From NCBI RefSeq assembly GCF_024172095.1, contig NZ_JAMZDX010000005.1, positions 620,001-684,000 on the forward strand: DNA of 64,000 nucleotides, read 5' to 3'. Below, piece after piece: positions 35,586 to 45,218 of this stretch (position 1 is its first letter; each line of letters begins with the position of its first letter). The notes below the pieces were generated by a model. It was given only the letters and a program-made list of their open reading frames with translations. It made no database searches and had not been told where the DNA came from. The DNA is from Kitasatospora cinereorecta. Lineage in GTDB: Bacteria > Actinomycetota > Actinomycetes > Streptomycetales > Streptomycetaceae. The translations under genes and the position numbers were made by a program.

Positions 35586-36185
35586 GTGACCACAGCCACC
35601 ACCCAGGCGACCGGCGCAGCCGCAGAGGCGGCCCCCGCGGCCGCCGCCTGCGAGCGCGGCGCCACCGTGTGGCTGACCGGGCTGCCCAGCGCGGGCAAGA
35701 CCACCCTCGCCTTCGCCCTCGCCGAGCGCCTGCGCGCCGAGGGCCACAAGGTGGAGGTGCTCGACGGTGACGAGATCCGCGAGTTCCTCTCCAAGGGGCT
35801 CGGCTTCAGCCGCGAGGACCGCCACACCAACGTCACCCGGATCGGCTTCGTGGCCGAGAAGCTGGCGTCCAACGGTGTGAAGGTGCTCGCCCCGGTGATC
35901 GCCCCGTTCGCCGACTCCCGCACCGCGGTGCGCGAGCGGCACGGCGCCAACGGCACCGAGTTCCTGGAGATCCACGTGGCCACCCCGGTCGAGCTCTGCT
36001 CGGAGCGCGACGTGAAGGGCCTGTACGCCAAGCAGGCCGCCGGCGAGCTCTCGGGCCTGACCGGTGTGGACGACCCGTACGAGGCCCCGGAGGACCCGGA
36101 GCTCCGCATCCAGACGCAGGGCCGCACGGTGGCCGAGTCCGCTGCCGAACTGCACGCCTTCCTGACCGAGAGGGGCCTCGCATGA
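35586..36185 (+). CDS. cysC: Adenylyl-sulfate kinase
   Basis: A 199-residue kinase that phosphorylates APS to PAPS. P-loop GLPSAGKTT at residues 32-40; LDGDEIREFLSKGLGFS and the GLYAKQAAGELSGLTGVDDPYE lid region are conserved. The first 20 residues are Ala-rich. AGGAGAAA lies 8-15 bases upstream. The stop overlaps the cysD start (ATGA). Confidence 0.94.
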   Translation: MTTATTQATGAAAEAAPAAAACERGATVWLTGLPSAGKTTLAFALAERLRAEGHKVEVLDGDEIREFLSKGLGFSREDRHTNVTRIGFVAEKLASNGVKVLAPVIAPFADSRTAVRERHGANGTEFLEIHVATPVELCSERDVKGLYAKQAAGELSGLTGVDDPYEAPEDPELRIQTQGRTVAESAAELHAFLTERGLA

Positions 36186-37120
36186 CCACCGCCACGCGCA
36201 CGCTGCCGGACACCCTGGAGAACCCCTACGCGCTGTCGCACCTGGACGCCCTGGAGGCGGAGTCGGTGCACATCTTCCGCGAGGTGGCGGGCGAGTTCGA
36301 GCGGCCGGTGATCCTGTTCTCCGGCGGCAAGGACTCCATCGTCATGCTGCACCTGGCGCTGAAGGCCTTCCACCCGGCGCCGGTCCCGTTCGCGCTGCTG
36401 CACGTGGACACCGGGCACAACTTCCCCGAGGTCATCGAGTACCGGGACCGTACCGCGGCCCGGCACAACCTGCGCCTGCACGTCGCCTCCGTCCAGGACT
36501 TCATCGACGACGGCCGGCTGCGCGAGCGCCCGGACGGCACCCGCAACCCGCTGCAGACCGTGCCGCTGCTGGACGCCATCGAGTCGCACAAGTTCGACGC
36601 GGTCTTCGGCGGCGGCCGCCGCGACGAGGAGAAGGCCCGCGCCAAGGAGCGCGTCTTCTCCCTGCGCGACGAGTTCGGCGCCTGGGACCCGCGCCGCCAG
36701 CGTCCCGAGCTGTGGTCGCTGTACAACGGCCGGCACGCGCCGGGCGAGCACGTGCGCGTCTTCCCCCTCTCCAACTGGACCGAGCTGGACGTGTGGCAGT
36801 ACATCGAGCGCGAGGGCATCGAGCTCCCGGAGATCTACTACGCCCACGAGCGCGAGGTGTTCAAGCGCGACGGGATGTGGCTGACCGCCGGCGCGTGGGG
36901 CGGCCCCAAGGAGCACGAGACGCCCGAGACGCGGCTGATCCGCTACCGCACCGTCGGCGACATGTCCTGCACCGGTGCGGTCGACTCCGACGCCGCCACC
37001 AACGCGGACATCATCGCCGAGATCGCCGCCAGCCGCCTCACCGAGCGCGGTGCCACCCGGGCCGACGACAAGCTCTCCGAGGCCGCCATGGAAGACCGCA
37101 AGCGCGAGGGGTACTTCTAA
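36182..37120 (+). CDS. cysD: Sulfate adenylyltransferase subunit 2
   Basis: A 312-residue ATP pyrophosphatase-fold subunit that forms APS from sulfate and ATP. SGGKDSIVMLHLA is the PP-loop (about residues 52-58); LLHVDTGHNFPEV and FGGGRRDEEKARAKER are typical. It pairs with CysN, which starts 3 bases downstream. Confidence 0.95.
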   Translation: MTTATRTLPDTLENPYALSHLDALEAESVHIFREVAGEFERPVILFSGGKDSIVMLHLALKAFHPAPVPFALLHVDTGHNFPEVIEYRDRTAARHNLRLHVASVQDFIDDGRLRERPDGTRNPLQTVPLLDAIESHKFDAVFGGGRRDEEKARAKERVFSLRDEFGAWDPRRQRPELWSLYNGRHAPGEHVRVFPLSNWTELDVWQYIEREGIELPEIYYAHEREVFKRDGMWLTAGAWGGPKEHETPETRLIRYRTVGDMSCTGAVDSDAATNADIIAEIAASRLTERGATRADDKLSEAAMEDRKREGYF

Positions 37121-37123
37121 GCA

Positions 37124-38440
37124 ATGAGCACCACCACCGAGACCAGCGCCACCTCGCTGCTGCGCTTCGCCACCGCCGGTTCCGTCGACGACGGCAAGTC
37201 CACGCTGGTCGGCCGTCTGCTGCACGACTCCAAGTCGGTGCTGGCCGACCAGCTGGAGGCGGTCGAGCACGCCTCACGCAACCGCGGCCAGGACGCCCCC
37301 GACCTGGCGCTGCTCACCGACGGCCTGCGCGCCGAGCGCGAGCAGGGCATCACCATCGACGTGGCGTACCGCTACTTCGCCACCGCCCGGCGGCGGTTCA
37401 TCCTGGCGGACACCCCCGGGCACGTGCAGTACACCCGGAACATGGTGACCGGCGCGTCCACCGCCGAGCTGGCCGTCGTCCTGGTCGACGCCCGCAACGG
37501 CGTGGTCGAGCAGACCCGCCGGCACGCCGCGGTGGCCGCGCTGCTGCGCGTGCCGCACGTGGTGCTGGCGGTCAACAAGATGGACCTGGTCGACTACGCC
37601 GAGCCGGTGTTCGCGGCGATCGCCGAGGAGTTCACCACCTACGCCGCCTCGCTCGGGGTCAAGGACGTGGTGGCGGTCCCGATCTCCGCGCTGGCCGGCG
37701 ACAACGTGGTCGAGCCCTCGGCCCACATGGACTGGTACGGCGGCCCGACCCTGCTGGAGCACCTGGAGACCGTGCCGGTCGGCAGCGACCCGAGCGACGA
37801 GCCGGCCCGCTTCCCGGTCCAGTACGTGATCCGGCCGCAGAGCGAGGAGTACCGCGACTACCGCGGCTACGCCGGGCAGTTGGCCTCCGGCGTGCTGCGG
37901 GTCGGCGACGCCGTCACGGTGCTGCCCTCGGGCCACACCACCACCGTCGCGGGCATCGACGCACTCGGCACGCCGACGGACATCGCCTGGGCCCCCCAGT
38001 CGGTCACCGTCCGGCTCGCGGACGACATCGACATCTCCCGCGGCGACCTGATCGCGGCCGCTCCGGCCCCGGTGCCCACCAAGGACATCGAGGCCACCGT
38101 CTGCCACCTGAACGAGCGCGCGCTGCTCCCCGGCGCCAAGGTGCTGCTCAAGCACACCACCCGCACGGTGCGCGCGCTGGTCAAGGAGATCTCCTACCGG
38201 ATCGACATCGACACCCTGGAACAGCGCTCCGGCGCCCAGGGGTTGGAGGTCAACGACATCGGCCACGTGGTGCTGCGCACCGCCGAGCCGCTGGCGCTCG
38301 ACACCTACACCGACAACCGCCGGACCGGATCGTTCCTGCTGATCGACCCGGCCGACGGCACCACCCTCACCGCCGGCATGGCGGGCGAGGCCTTCGACAC
38401 CGTACGCGCCACCGAACCCGACGAGGAGGACTGGGTCTGA
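37124..38440 (+). CDS. cysN: Sulfate adenylyltransferase subunit 1 (GTPase)
   Basis: A 438-residue elongation-factor-like GTPase that drives APS formation by CysD. P-loop GSVDDGKST (residues 19-27), G2/switch I EQGITIDVAYRYF, G3 LADTPGHVQYTRNM and G4 NKMD are all intact; the beta-barrel domains 2 and 3 follow. No CysC domain is fused, in line with the separate cysC gene. A hairpin terminator follows at 38540-38563, so the transporter genes may need partial read-through or their own promoter. Confidence 0.95.
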   Translation: MSTTTETSATSLLRFATAGSVDDGKSTLVGRLLHDSKSVLADQLEAVEHASRNRGQDAPDLALLTDGLRAEREQGITIDVAYRYFATARRRFILADTPGHVQYTRNMVTGASTAELAVVLVDARNGVVEQTRRHAAVAALLRVPHVVLAVNKMDLVDYAEPVFAAIAEEFTTYAASLGVKDVVAVPISALAGDNVVEPSAHMDWYGGPTLLEHLETVPVGSDPSDEPARFPVQYVIRPQSEEYRDYRGYAGQLASGVLRVGDAVTVLPSGHTTTVAGIDALGTPTDIAWAPQSVTVRLADDIDISRGDLIAAAPAPVPTKDIEATVCHLNERALLPGAKVLLKHTTRTVRALVKEISYRIDIDTLEQRSGAQGLEVNDIGHVVLRTAEPLALDTYTDNRRTGSFLLIDPADGTTLTAGMAGEAFDTVRATEPDEEDWV

Positions 38441-38539
38441 TGCCCAGCGAGGCGTTCTCGGGCATGGACAAGGAAGGCGGCCGCATCGGCAGCGGCGCCC
38501 TCGGCAGCGGCCAGGGCGGCCTGACGCGATGTGCAGGTG

Positions 38540-38563
38540 GGCAGGGGATCTGATTCCCCTGCC
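38540..38563. terminator. Hairpin after cysN
   Basis: A perfect 9-bp stem (38540-38548 with 38555-38563) and a 6-base loop. A 37-codon ORF that begins at the overlapping TGATG of the cysN stop (38440) ends inside the loop. Confidence 0.7.
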
Positions 38564-38655
38564 CCGGGCCGGCGCCTTCCCACCGCAGCCGCCGGCCCGT
38601 GCGGCACCACCGACAGACCGACCGACTTCCTGATCTCCCGCAGAGGACGACTCCC

Positions 38656-39807
38656 ATGGCACCGAGCACCTCAGTCCGCCATACCCTGCTCCGGCCCAAC
38701 ACCGGCCGGATCAGACGCGCCGCCGCGGCGGCCGTCGCCGCGATCGCCGCCGCCGGCCTGCTCTCCGCCTGCGGCTACGGCTCGAAGAGCACCGACAGCA
38801 AGGCCGCCGCCCCGGCAGCGTCCGCCGCCTCCGGCGCCAAGCTCTCCGCCGACACCGTCAAGATCGGCTACTTCGCCAACCTGACCCACGGCACCGCGCT
38901 GGTCGGCCTGAAGCAGGGCCTGTTCCAGAAGGAACTGGGCGCGACCCAGATCAAGACCCAGGTGTTCAACGCCGGCCCGGCCGAGATCGAGGCGCTCAAC
39001 GCCGGTTCGATCGACATCGGCTGGCTCGGCCCCTCCCCGGCGATCAACGGCTACACCAAGTCCGAGGGCAAGTCCCTGCGGATCATCGGCGGTTCGGCCT
39101 CCGGCGGCGTCAAGCTGGTGGTCAACCCCGACAAGATCCACAGCCTGGACGAGCTCAGGGGCAAGAAGATCGCCACCCCGCAGCTGGGCAACACCCAGGA
39201 CGTGGCCCTGCTCAACTACCTGGCGGAGAAGGGCCTCAAGGTCGACCCGCAGTCCGGCGCCGGCGACGTCAGCGTGGTCCGCACCGACAACAAGGTCACC
39301 CCGGACGCCTACAAGTCCGGCTCGATCGACGCCGCCTGGGTCCCCGAGCCGACCGCCTCCAAGCTGGTCACCCTCGGCGCCAAGGTGCTGCTCAACGAGA
39401 AGCAGCTCTGGCCGGACGGCAAGTTCGTCATCACCAACATCATCGTCTCGCAGAAGTTCCTCACGGAGCACCCCGACGTGGTGGAGGCCGTCCTGCGCGG
39501 CTCGGTGAACACCAACGCCTTCATCAAGGCCAACCCCGACCAGGCCAAGGCCGCGGCCAACGAGCAGATCAAGACCGACGCCGGCAGCGCCCTGGAGCCC
39601 GCCGTCCTCGACCCCGCGTGGTCGGACATCGACTTCCTGGACGACCCGCTGGCGGGCACCCTGCAGAACGAGGCCGACCACGCGGTCACCGCCGGACTGC
39701 TCAAGAAGCCCAACCTGGCCGGGATCTACGACCTGACCCTGCTGAACAAGGTGCTCAAGGAGAAGGGTCGGCCCGCCGTCGCCGACGCCGGCCTCGGCAG
39801 CAAGTGA
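38656..39807 (+). CDS. ssuA: Sulfonate-type ABC transporter binding lipoprotein
   Basis: A 383-residue SsuA/NitT/TauA-family binding protein. The signal ends with lipobox LLSAC (about residue 36). The mature part contains TVKIGYFANLTHGTALVGLK, GSIDIGWLGPSPAINGY and KSGSIDAAWVPEPTASKL, typical of aliphatic sulfonate binders. ATG 38656 has GAGGAC upstream. By context it delivers sulfonates or another sulfur source to the operon; nitrate or taurine relatives exist, so the ligand is inferred. Confidence 0.88.
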   Translation: MAPSTSVRHTLLRPNTGRIRRAAAAAVAAIAAAGLLSACGYGSKSTDSKAAAPAASAASGAKLSADTVKIGYFANLTHGTALVGLKQGLFQKELGATQIKTQVFNAGPAEIEALNAGSIDIGWLGPSPAINGYTKSEGKSLRIIGGSASGGVKLVVNPDKIHSLDELRGKKIATPQLGNTQDVALLNYLAEKGLKVDPQSGAGDVSVVRTDNKVTPDAYKSGSIDAAWVPEPTASKLVTLGAKVLLNEKQLWPDGKFVITNIIVSQKFLTEHPDVVEAVLRGSVNTNAFIKANPDQAKAAANEQIKTDAGSALEPAVLDPAWSDIDFLDDPLAGTLQNEADHAVTAGLLKKPNLAGIYDLTLLNKVLKEKGRPAVADAGLGSK

Positions 39808-39964
39808 CCCCCGCCCCGTAGCTCCGCGGTCCGTGCCCCGCCCCGCCCCCTCGATGCCCACTCATCCGGGCGGGGCGGGGCCGGACCCCGGCTCCCAGCC
39901 ACCCTCCCTCCCGCGCCGCCGACGAGCGGGAGGACCCCAGACCACTCACGCAGGAGGTGCCCGG

Positions 39965-40771
39965 ATGACCACGGCACTGACCACCTCGCCCGCCGCCCCC
40001 GGCGTCGAGACCCCGGACGGGGCGTACGCCGTCCGGCTCGCGCACGTCCACAAGACCTTCGGCCGCCCGGGCACCGCCGCCCCGGTGCTCGACGACATCA
40101 GCCTCGACGTCGCCCCGGGCGAGTTCGTCACCCTGCTCGGCGCCTCCGGCTGCGGCAAGTCCACCCTGCTCAACCTGGTCGCCGGCCTGGACCGGCCGAC
40201 CGCCGGCACCATCGAGGTCCCCGGCGCCCGCCCCGCCCTGATGTTCCAGGACCACGCCCTGTTCCCGTGGCTCACCGCCGGCCGCAACATCGAGCTGGCC
40301 CTGCGCCTGGCCGGGGTGCCCAAGGCCGAGCGCCGCGCCGAGGCCGAGCGCCTGCTGGAGCTGGTCCGGCTCGGCGGCGCGTACCGCAAGCGCGTGCACG
40401 AGCTGTCCGGCGGCATGCGCCAGCGCGTCGCCCTGGCCCGCTCGCTCGCCCAGGGCTCCAACGTGCTGCTGATGGACGAGCCGTTCGCCGCGCTCGACGC
40501 CATCACCCGCGACGTGCTGCACGACGAGATCACCCGGATCTGGTCCGAGCGCAAGCTCACCGTCCTGTTCGTGACCCACAACGTGCGCGAGGCCGTCCGC
40601 CTCGCCCAGCGGGTCGTCCTGCTCTCCTCGCGGCCCGGCCGGATCGCCAAGGAGTGGCGCATCGACCTGCCGCAGCCGCGCCGCATCGAGTCCGCCGGGG
40701 TCGCGGATCTGTCCATCGAGATCACCGAGCACCTGCGTGGGGAGATCCGCCGCCATGTCCAGCAGTCCTGA
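39965..40771 (+). CDS. ssuB: Sulfonate-type ABC transporter ATPase
   Basis: A 268-residue ATPase with Walker A GASGCGKST, Q-loop MFQDHALFPWL, signature LSGGMRQRVALARSL and Walker B VLLMDEPFAALD. It starts at ATG 39965 after GCAGGAGG. The permease start lies inside its 3' end (17-base overlap). Confidence 0.92.
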   Translation: MTTALTTSPAAPGVETPDGAYAVRLAHVHKTFGRPGTAAPVLDDISLDVAPGEFVTLLGASGCGKSTLLNLVAGLDRPTAGTIEVPGARPALMFQDHALFPWLTAGRNIELALRLAGVPKAERRAEAERLLELVRLGGAYRKRVHELSGGMRQRVALARSLAQGSNVLLMDEPFAALDAITRDVLHDEITRIWSERKLTVLFVTHNVREAVRLAQRVVLLSSRPGRIAKEWRIDLPQPRRIESAGVADLSIEITEHLRGEIRRHVQQS

Positions 40772-41693
40772 CACCACCACGCTGGTCGAGGACCAGCCGC
40801 AGGCCCCCGCGGACACCGCCGCCGACGGGACGACGACCGACTCCGCGAGCGTCGAGGCCGGCCTGGACGCCCTGGAGACCGTCCACGCCCAGCGCATCCC
40901 GGTCGGCCAGGTGCTGCGCCAGAAGGCGCTGCCCCCGCTGCTCGGCGTCCTGCTGGTGCTCGCCCTGTGGCAGACCGCCTACAGCCTCCACCTGACCAGC
41001 TCGTACAAGCTCCCCAGCCCCGCCGACGTCTGGAACTCGCTCCAGGACCTCTGGTACCAGGGCACGCTGTTCTCCATCATCTGGACCAGCGTCTGGCGCG
41101 GCCTGTCCGGCTTCGCCCTCTCCGTCGTCATCGGCACCCCGATCGGCCTGGTCGTCGCCCAGGTCAAGCCGATCCGCGCCGCCGTCGGCCCGGTCCTTTC
41201 CGGCCTGCAGTCGCTGCCCTCGGTCGCCTGGGTGCCCGCCGCCGTCATCTGGCTCGGCATCAACGACCAGGCCATGTACGCCGTCATCCTGCTCGGCGCC
41301 GTCCCCTCCATCGCCAACGGCCTGATCTCCGGCGTCGACCAGGTGCCCCCGCTGTACCTGCGGGCCGGCAAGACCCTCGGCGCCACCGGCCTGCGCGGCG
41401 CCCGGCACGTCCTGCTCCCCGCCGCCCTCCCCGGCTACCTGGCCGGCCTCAAGCAGGGCTGGGCCTTCTCCTGGCGCTCCCTGATGGCCGCCGAACTCAT
41501 CGCCTCCTCCCCCGACCTGGGCCTCGGCCTCGGCCGCTACCTGGAGAACCAGCGCGAGTTCTCCGACATGTCCGGCGTGCTGCTCGGCATCCTCCTGATC
41601 CTCTTCGTGGGCGTCGCCATCGACCTGCTGTTCTTCTCCCCGCTGGAGCGCCGGGTGCTGCGCAGCCGCGGCCTGCTGGTGACCTCGCGATGA
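40755..41693 (+). CDS. ssuC: Sulfonate-type ABC transporter permease
   Basis: A 312-residue permease. An acidic 45-residue N-terminal tail precedes six predicted helices. The ATPase contact loop is LRAGKTLGATGLRGARHVLL (about residue 205). It overlaps the ATPase gene by 17 bases and the chelatase gene by ATGA. Confidence 0.91.
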   Translation: MSSSPDTTTLVEDQPQAPADTAADGTTTDSASVEAGLDALETVHAQRIPVGQVLRQKALPPLLGVLLVLALWQTAYSLHLTSSYKLPSPADVWNSLQDLWYQGTLFSIIWTSVWRGLSGFALSVVIGTPIGLVVAQVKPIRAAVGPVLSGLQSLPSVAWVPAAVIWLGINDQAMYAVILLGAVPSIANGLISGVDQVPPLYLRAGKTLGATGLRGARHVLLPAALPGYLAGLKQGWAFSWRSLMAAELIASSPDLGLGLGRYLENQREFSDMSGVLLGILLILFVGVAIDLLFFSPLERRVLRSRGLLVTSR

Positions 41694-42502
41694 CCCCGCC
41701 CGTCCACGTCCTGCACCGGGACTCGCGCCCGACGGAGGTCCGCCACCCCTCCGCCGGGCGCGGCCCCGCGCTGCTGTTGATCGCCCACGGCAGCCGGGAC
41801 GCCCGGCACGCCGCCACGGTCGACGCCCTGGTCGCCGAGGTCGGCGCCCAGCGGCCCGGCCTGGACGTGGCCACCGCCTACCTCGACCACTGCGCCCCGC
41901 GCATCCCCCAGGTCGTCGCGCGGATCGGCGGCGCCCCGGCCGTCGCCGTCCCGCTGCTGCTGGGCCGGGCCTTCCACGCCAAGCACGACATCCCGGCCGC
42001 CCTGCGCGCCGCCGGGGCCGGCCTGCCGGTCGCCGACGTGCTCGGCCCGGACCCGCTGCTGCTCGACACCCTGGACCGCCGCCTCGCCGAGGCCGGACTC
42101 GACGTCCACTCCCCCGCCGTCCGCGCCCGCACCGGCGTCGTCCTCGCCTCCGCCGGCTCCTCCGACCCCGCCGCGAACGCCGCCACCCGCGCCGTCGCCG
42201 CCACCTGGCAGCGCACCCGCGGCTGGGCCGCCGTCGAGGTCGCCCACGCCTCGGCCGTCCCGCCGCACGTCCCGGACGCCGTCGCCGCCCTGCGCCGCCG
42301 CGGCGCTGCCACCGTCGCCGTCGCCCCCTACCTGCTCGCCCCCGGCCTGCTCCCCGACCGCATCATCGCCGCCGCCCGCGCGGCCGGCGCCGACCTCATC
42401 GCCGACGTCCTCGGCCCGGCCCCCGAGATCGCCCGCCTGCTGCTGGCCCGCCACGACGCCGTCCGCACGGCCCGGCCCGCCGCCACCGCGCTCTCCGCCT
42501 GA
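41690..42502 (+). CDS. Sirohydrochlorin chelatase (CbiX/SirB type)
   Basis: A 270-residue two-domain chelatase predicted to insert iron (or cobalt) into sirohydrochlorin, giving siroheme for the reductase encoded 7 kb upstream. The first domain holds LLLIAHGSRDARHAATVDAL with the metal-binding His and LLLGRAFHAKHDIPAAL with the second; the second domain repeats the fold with GVVLASAGSSDPAANAATRA and VAPYLLAPGLLPDR. The ATGA overlap with the permease gene shows it is a true operon member. Confidence 0.9.
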   Translation: MTPPVHVLHRDSRPTEVRHPSAGRGPALLLIAHGSRDARHAATVDALVAEVGAQRPGLDVATAYLDHCAPRIPQVVARIGGAPAVAVPLLLGRAFHAKHDIPAALRAAGAGLPVADVLGPDPLLLDTLDRRLAEAGLDVHSPAVRARTGVVLASAGSSDPAANAATRAVAATWQRTRGWAAVEVAHASAVPPHVPDAVAALRRRGAATVAVAPYLLAPGLLPDRIIAAARAAGADLIADVLGPAPEIARLLLARHDAVRTARPAATALSA

Positions 42503-42507
42503 CACCC

Positions 42508-42526
42508 GGCCCTCGGTCAGAGGGCC
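42508..42526. terminator. Hairpin at the end of the sulfur operon
   Basis: A 7-bp perfect GC stem with 5-base loop (42508-42514 with 42520-42526) spans the end of the convergent DUF4419 gene. Short, so a weak candidate. Confidence 0.45.
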
Positions 42527-43836
42527 TTCAGCGCGGCGCCGAGGTCCGGACCGACCCGCTCCTCGCACCGGACGTCCCCCAGCCCCGACTCCTGTTCGCC
42601 GATGTACCAGTCGCCGTCGCGGCCCCGCACCAGGCAGGAGCCGTCCACCTCGATCGCGTACTCGGCGTCGATCGGCTTCCCCAGCAGGGTGACCTCGCCG
42701 AGCAGCGGCATCAGCTCCACCTCGTCGGCCTCGGCCAGCCGCCGGATCTCCGCCAGCGTCCAGCCCTCGGGCAGCAGGTCCTCGGCCCTCGGGGTGGGCA
42801 GCAGTTCCACCACCGCGTTCCCGAGCCGCGGCCTGATCCACTCCCCGTCCCGCTCGATGCCCAGCACGCCGGCGAGGAAGGCCATCTCGAAGGTGCCGAG
42901 CAGGGTGTGCCAGAGGAACGGCACCTGCGACACGTGCGACGGGAAGTCACCCGCCTCCTCGCTCCCCCAGCCGTCCTCGTCCGGCCCGAAGTCCTCCTTG
43001 GGCACCGGACCGTCCTGGGTGTGGCGGTGCGCGAAGAAGGCGTTGATCCAGCCGGTGACCCACGCCCCGCCGGAGCGGGTCCGGTACTTGTACAGCGAGC
43101 GCCAGAACTCCTGGTCGACCGGCTCGCCGGCGGCCGTCCCCGCGATCGTCTCCAGCACCGGGTGCAGTGCGGCGAACCACGGCGCCAGCGCGGTGAACCG
43201 CCGCGCCAGCTCCCGGACCCGGTCGGCGAGCAGCCGCCAGTCCTCGGCCGTGCCCTCCAGCCTGATCCGCGGGATGCCGCACAGCGTGATCCAGTGGAAC
43301 CGGTAGTAGGAGCTGACCACATCCATCAGCGCGACCAGGGCGACCGCGGCCTCGACGGGCGTGGTCGTGGAGAACGCCGGCTCGAAGAGCTCCACCTGCT
43401 CGGCCCCGATCCGCTTCCGCAGCGGCTCGCGGACCAACCCGATCGACCGCTGCCAGTCACTCGGGGCCGCGTCGTCGTGGACCACGATGTCCTGCACCCG
43501 GCCCGGCGTGTCGGTGAACATCCCCTCGTACCGGGCGGGTTGGAGCTTCACATGGGTGGCCACCTCGTGGACCACGGTGTACCAGAGCAGATCGGGCGAG
43601 AGGCTGAGCGGCAGGTGGCCCGCGAAGCACAGGTGGACGGCGCGCAGCAGCAGGCTGTCGGTCGACCCGCCGGCCGGGACACCACCGTCCAGGCGCTCGG
43701 TGCTGCGGTGGTGGAAGCTCACCGGACGGCGGAGCACCGCCCGCAGGAAGGCCTCGTTGCCGGTGTCGGCCAGTTCGTCGATGTCGACACCCTTGCCGGC
43801 GTCCGGGGCGAGCGGGAGGTCGATCTCGATGGCCAT
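42517..43836 (-). CDS. DUF4419 domain protein
   Basis: A 439-residue cytoplasmic protein matching the DUF4419 family, which is known from fungi and some bacteria. Features are LLWYTVVHEVATHVKLQP (about residue 83-100), VSSYYRFHWITLCGIPRI, EFWRSLYKYRTRSGGAWVTG and WINAFFAHR. It has no signal peptide or membrane helix. Biochemical function is unknown. It is transcribed alone, divergent from the deaminase gene. Confidence 0.78.
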   Translation of the reverse strand: MAIEIDLPLAPDAGKGVDIDELADTGNEAFLRAVLRRPVSFHHRSTERLDGGVPAGGSTDSLLLRAVHLCFAGHLPLSLSPDLLWYTVVHEVATHVKLQPARYEGMFTDTPGRVQDIVVHDDAAPSDWQRSIGLVREPLRKRIGAEQVELFEPAFSTTTPVEAAVALVALMDVVSSYYRFHWITLCGIPRIRLEGTAEDWRLLADRVRELARRFTALAPWFAALHPVLETIAGTAAGEPVDQEFWRSLYKYRTRSGGAWVTGWINAFFAHRHTQDGPVPKEDFGPDEDGWGSEEAGDFPSHVSQVPFLWHTLLGTFEMAFLAGVLGIERDGEWIRPRLGNAVVELLPTPRAEDLLPEGWTLAEIRRLAEADEVELMPLLGEVTLLGKPIDAEYAIEVDGSCLVRGRDGDWYIGEQESGLGDVRCEERVGPDLGAALKAL

Positions 43837-43940
43837 GCTGCTCCTCGGGTCGGTGTTCGGAGCATTGTCCCGGACTCCGCGAGGATCCTGGAGCTTCGCC
43901 CAACTCCCCTGCCCCGCAACGGTCCGTACGATCGGTCACC

Positions 43941-44564
43941 GTGAGCAGCTTTCAGCAGGCGTGGCGGGAGCTCGACCCGGCGCCGCGTCGGTGCCTGGAG
44001 TTGGCGTACGACGCCCTGCGGTGCGGTGGCCTCGCGGTCGGGGCGGTGGTCACGGACCCGGCGGGGCGGATCGTGGCGGAGGGCCGCAACCGCGCGTACG
44101 ACCCGCCGGGCGGCTCCGACGTGCTGCAGGGGACGCCGCTCGCGCATGCCGAGCTGAACGCCCTGGCCGCCGTCCGGACCGGCTGGGACCTCGCCGAGCA
44201 CACCGTGTGGAGCACCCAGGAGCCGTGCCCGATGTGCGCGGCCGCCCTCGCCTTCACCGGAGTCGGCACCGTCCGCTTCCTGGCCCGCGACCCGTGGGCG
44301 CTGGCCACCGGTGCGACCGGCTCCGCCCCGGCCGCCGCTCTCGGCCCGGTCGGCGGCGTCTGGGACACCCTCGCGTCCGTACTGTTCCTGCACAGCGTCG
44401 CCCTCGCCGGCGGGCCGGACCACCCGACCGTCCGCCGCAACCTGGAACTCGCGCCGGCACCGGCCCGGATCGCCGTCGGTCTCCTGACCGCCGCCGGACC
44501 GCGGCCCCCGAGCCTGCCGGACTACGCCGGGCCGCTCTGGGACCGCCTGCTCGGCGCGGGCTGA
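43941..44564 (+). CDS. Nucleoside deaminase family protein
   Basis: A 207-residue zinc deaminase of the cytidine/guanine deaminase fold. The zinc site is H69-A-E71 (proton shuttle Glu71) plus PCPMC with C96 and C99. The C-terminal extension (about residues 130-207) is longer than in tRNA or guanine deaminases. Substrate is open: a free base or nucleoside is likely. It converges with the Uma2 gene with 7 bases between stops. Confidence 0.82.
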   Translation: MSSFQQAWRELDPAPRRCLELAYDALRCGGLAVGAVVTDPAGRIVAEGRNRAYDPPGGSDVLQGTPLAHAELNALAAVRTGWDLAEHTVWSTQEPCPMCAAALAFTGVGTVRFLARDPWALATGATGSAPAAALGPVGGVWDTLASVLFLHSVALAGGPDHPTVRRNLELAPAPARIAVGLLTAAGPRPPSLPDYAGPLWDRLLGAG

Positions 44565-44571
44565 GCGGCTG

Positions 44572-45153
44572 TCACAGCCAGCGCTGCGGGTCCGTCAGGT
44601 CGATCTCGATCGGGAACGGCAGGTCGAGGGCGAGCTGCTTGCGGTGGATGCCCATCGGTACGTACGTGCCCGTGGTGTCCTCGCGTTCGAAGACGTGGAC
44701 GGCCAGTTCGCCCTGCTCGTTCTCGACCCGCCAGTAGTGCGGGAAGCCGGCCCCGGCGTACTTGCGCGGCTTGACCTCGCGGTCGCGCTGCTCGGAGTCG
44801 GGCGAGACCACCTCGACGGCGAGGACGACGTCCTCGGGCCGGAAGGTGGTCTGCCTGGCTCCACCGACCGAGTCGCGGCGGACCACGGCGAGGTCCGGTT
44901 CGGGTCGGTCCCGTCGCCCGATGGTGACCGTCATCTCGCGTACGACGGCCATGTCCGACGGCACCACCCCGAACAGGGCGTACTCGAGCAGGCGGATGGC
45001 GTAGAGGTGGAAGAGGGACTGCGGACTCACGAAGACGAGGCTCCCGTCGATCAGCTCCGTGTGCGGAGGCAGATTCGGAAGCCGGTCGAGGTCGTCTGCA
45101 GTCCATCCGCCCTCCGGCGGGATGGGCCACGTGGGCTCAGGCGCGACGGTCAT
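44572..45153 (-). CDS. Uma2 family (DUF820) putative nuclease
   Basis: A 193-residue PD-(D/E)XK fold protein. The catalytic pattern is EPDLAVVRRDS, then DVVLAVEVVSPDSEQRDREVK; the TELIDGSLVFVSP region is also typical. Uma2 proteins are numerous in actinobacteria and cyanobacteria, and their targets are unknown. ATG 45153 is chosen because GGGAG lies 6 bases upstream; ATG 45165 is an alternative. Confidence 0.88.
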   Translation of the reverse strand: MTVAPEPTWPIPPEGGWTADDLDRLPNLPPHTELIDGSLVFVSPQSLFHLYAIRLLEYALFGVVPSDMAVVREMTVTIGRRDRPEPDLAVVRRDSVGGARQTTFRPEDVVLAVEVVSPDSEQRDREVKPRKYAGAGFPHYWRVENEQGELAVHVFEREDTTGTYVPMGIHRKQLALDLPFPIEIDLTDPQRWL

Positions 45154-45218
45154 CAGTGCTCCCATGGGCCGGATTCTCGTCAGTGGCTCCAGCCTACCCA
45201 CCGCGATTCCGCGATCAC

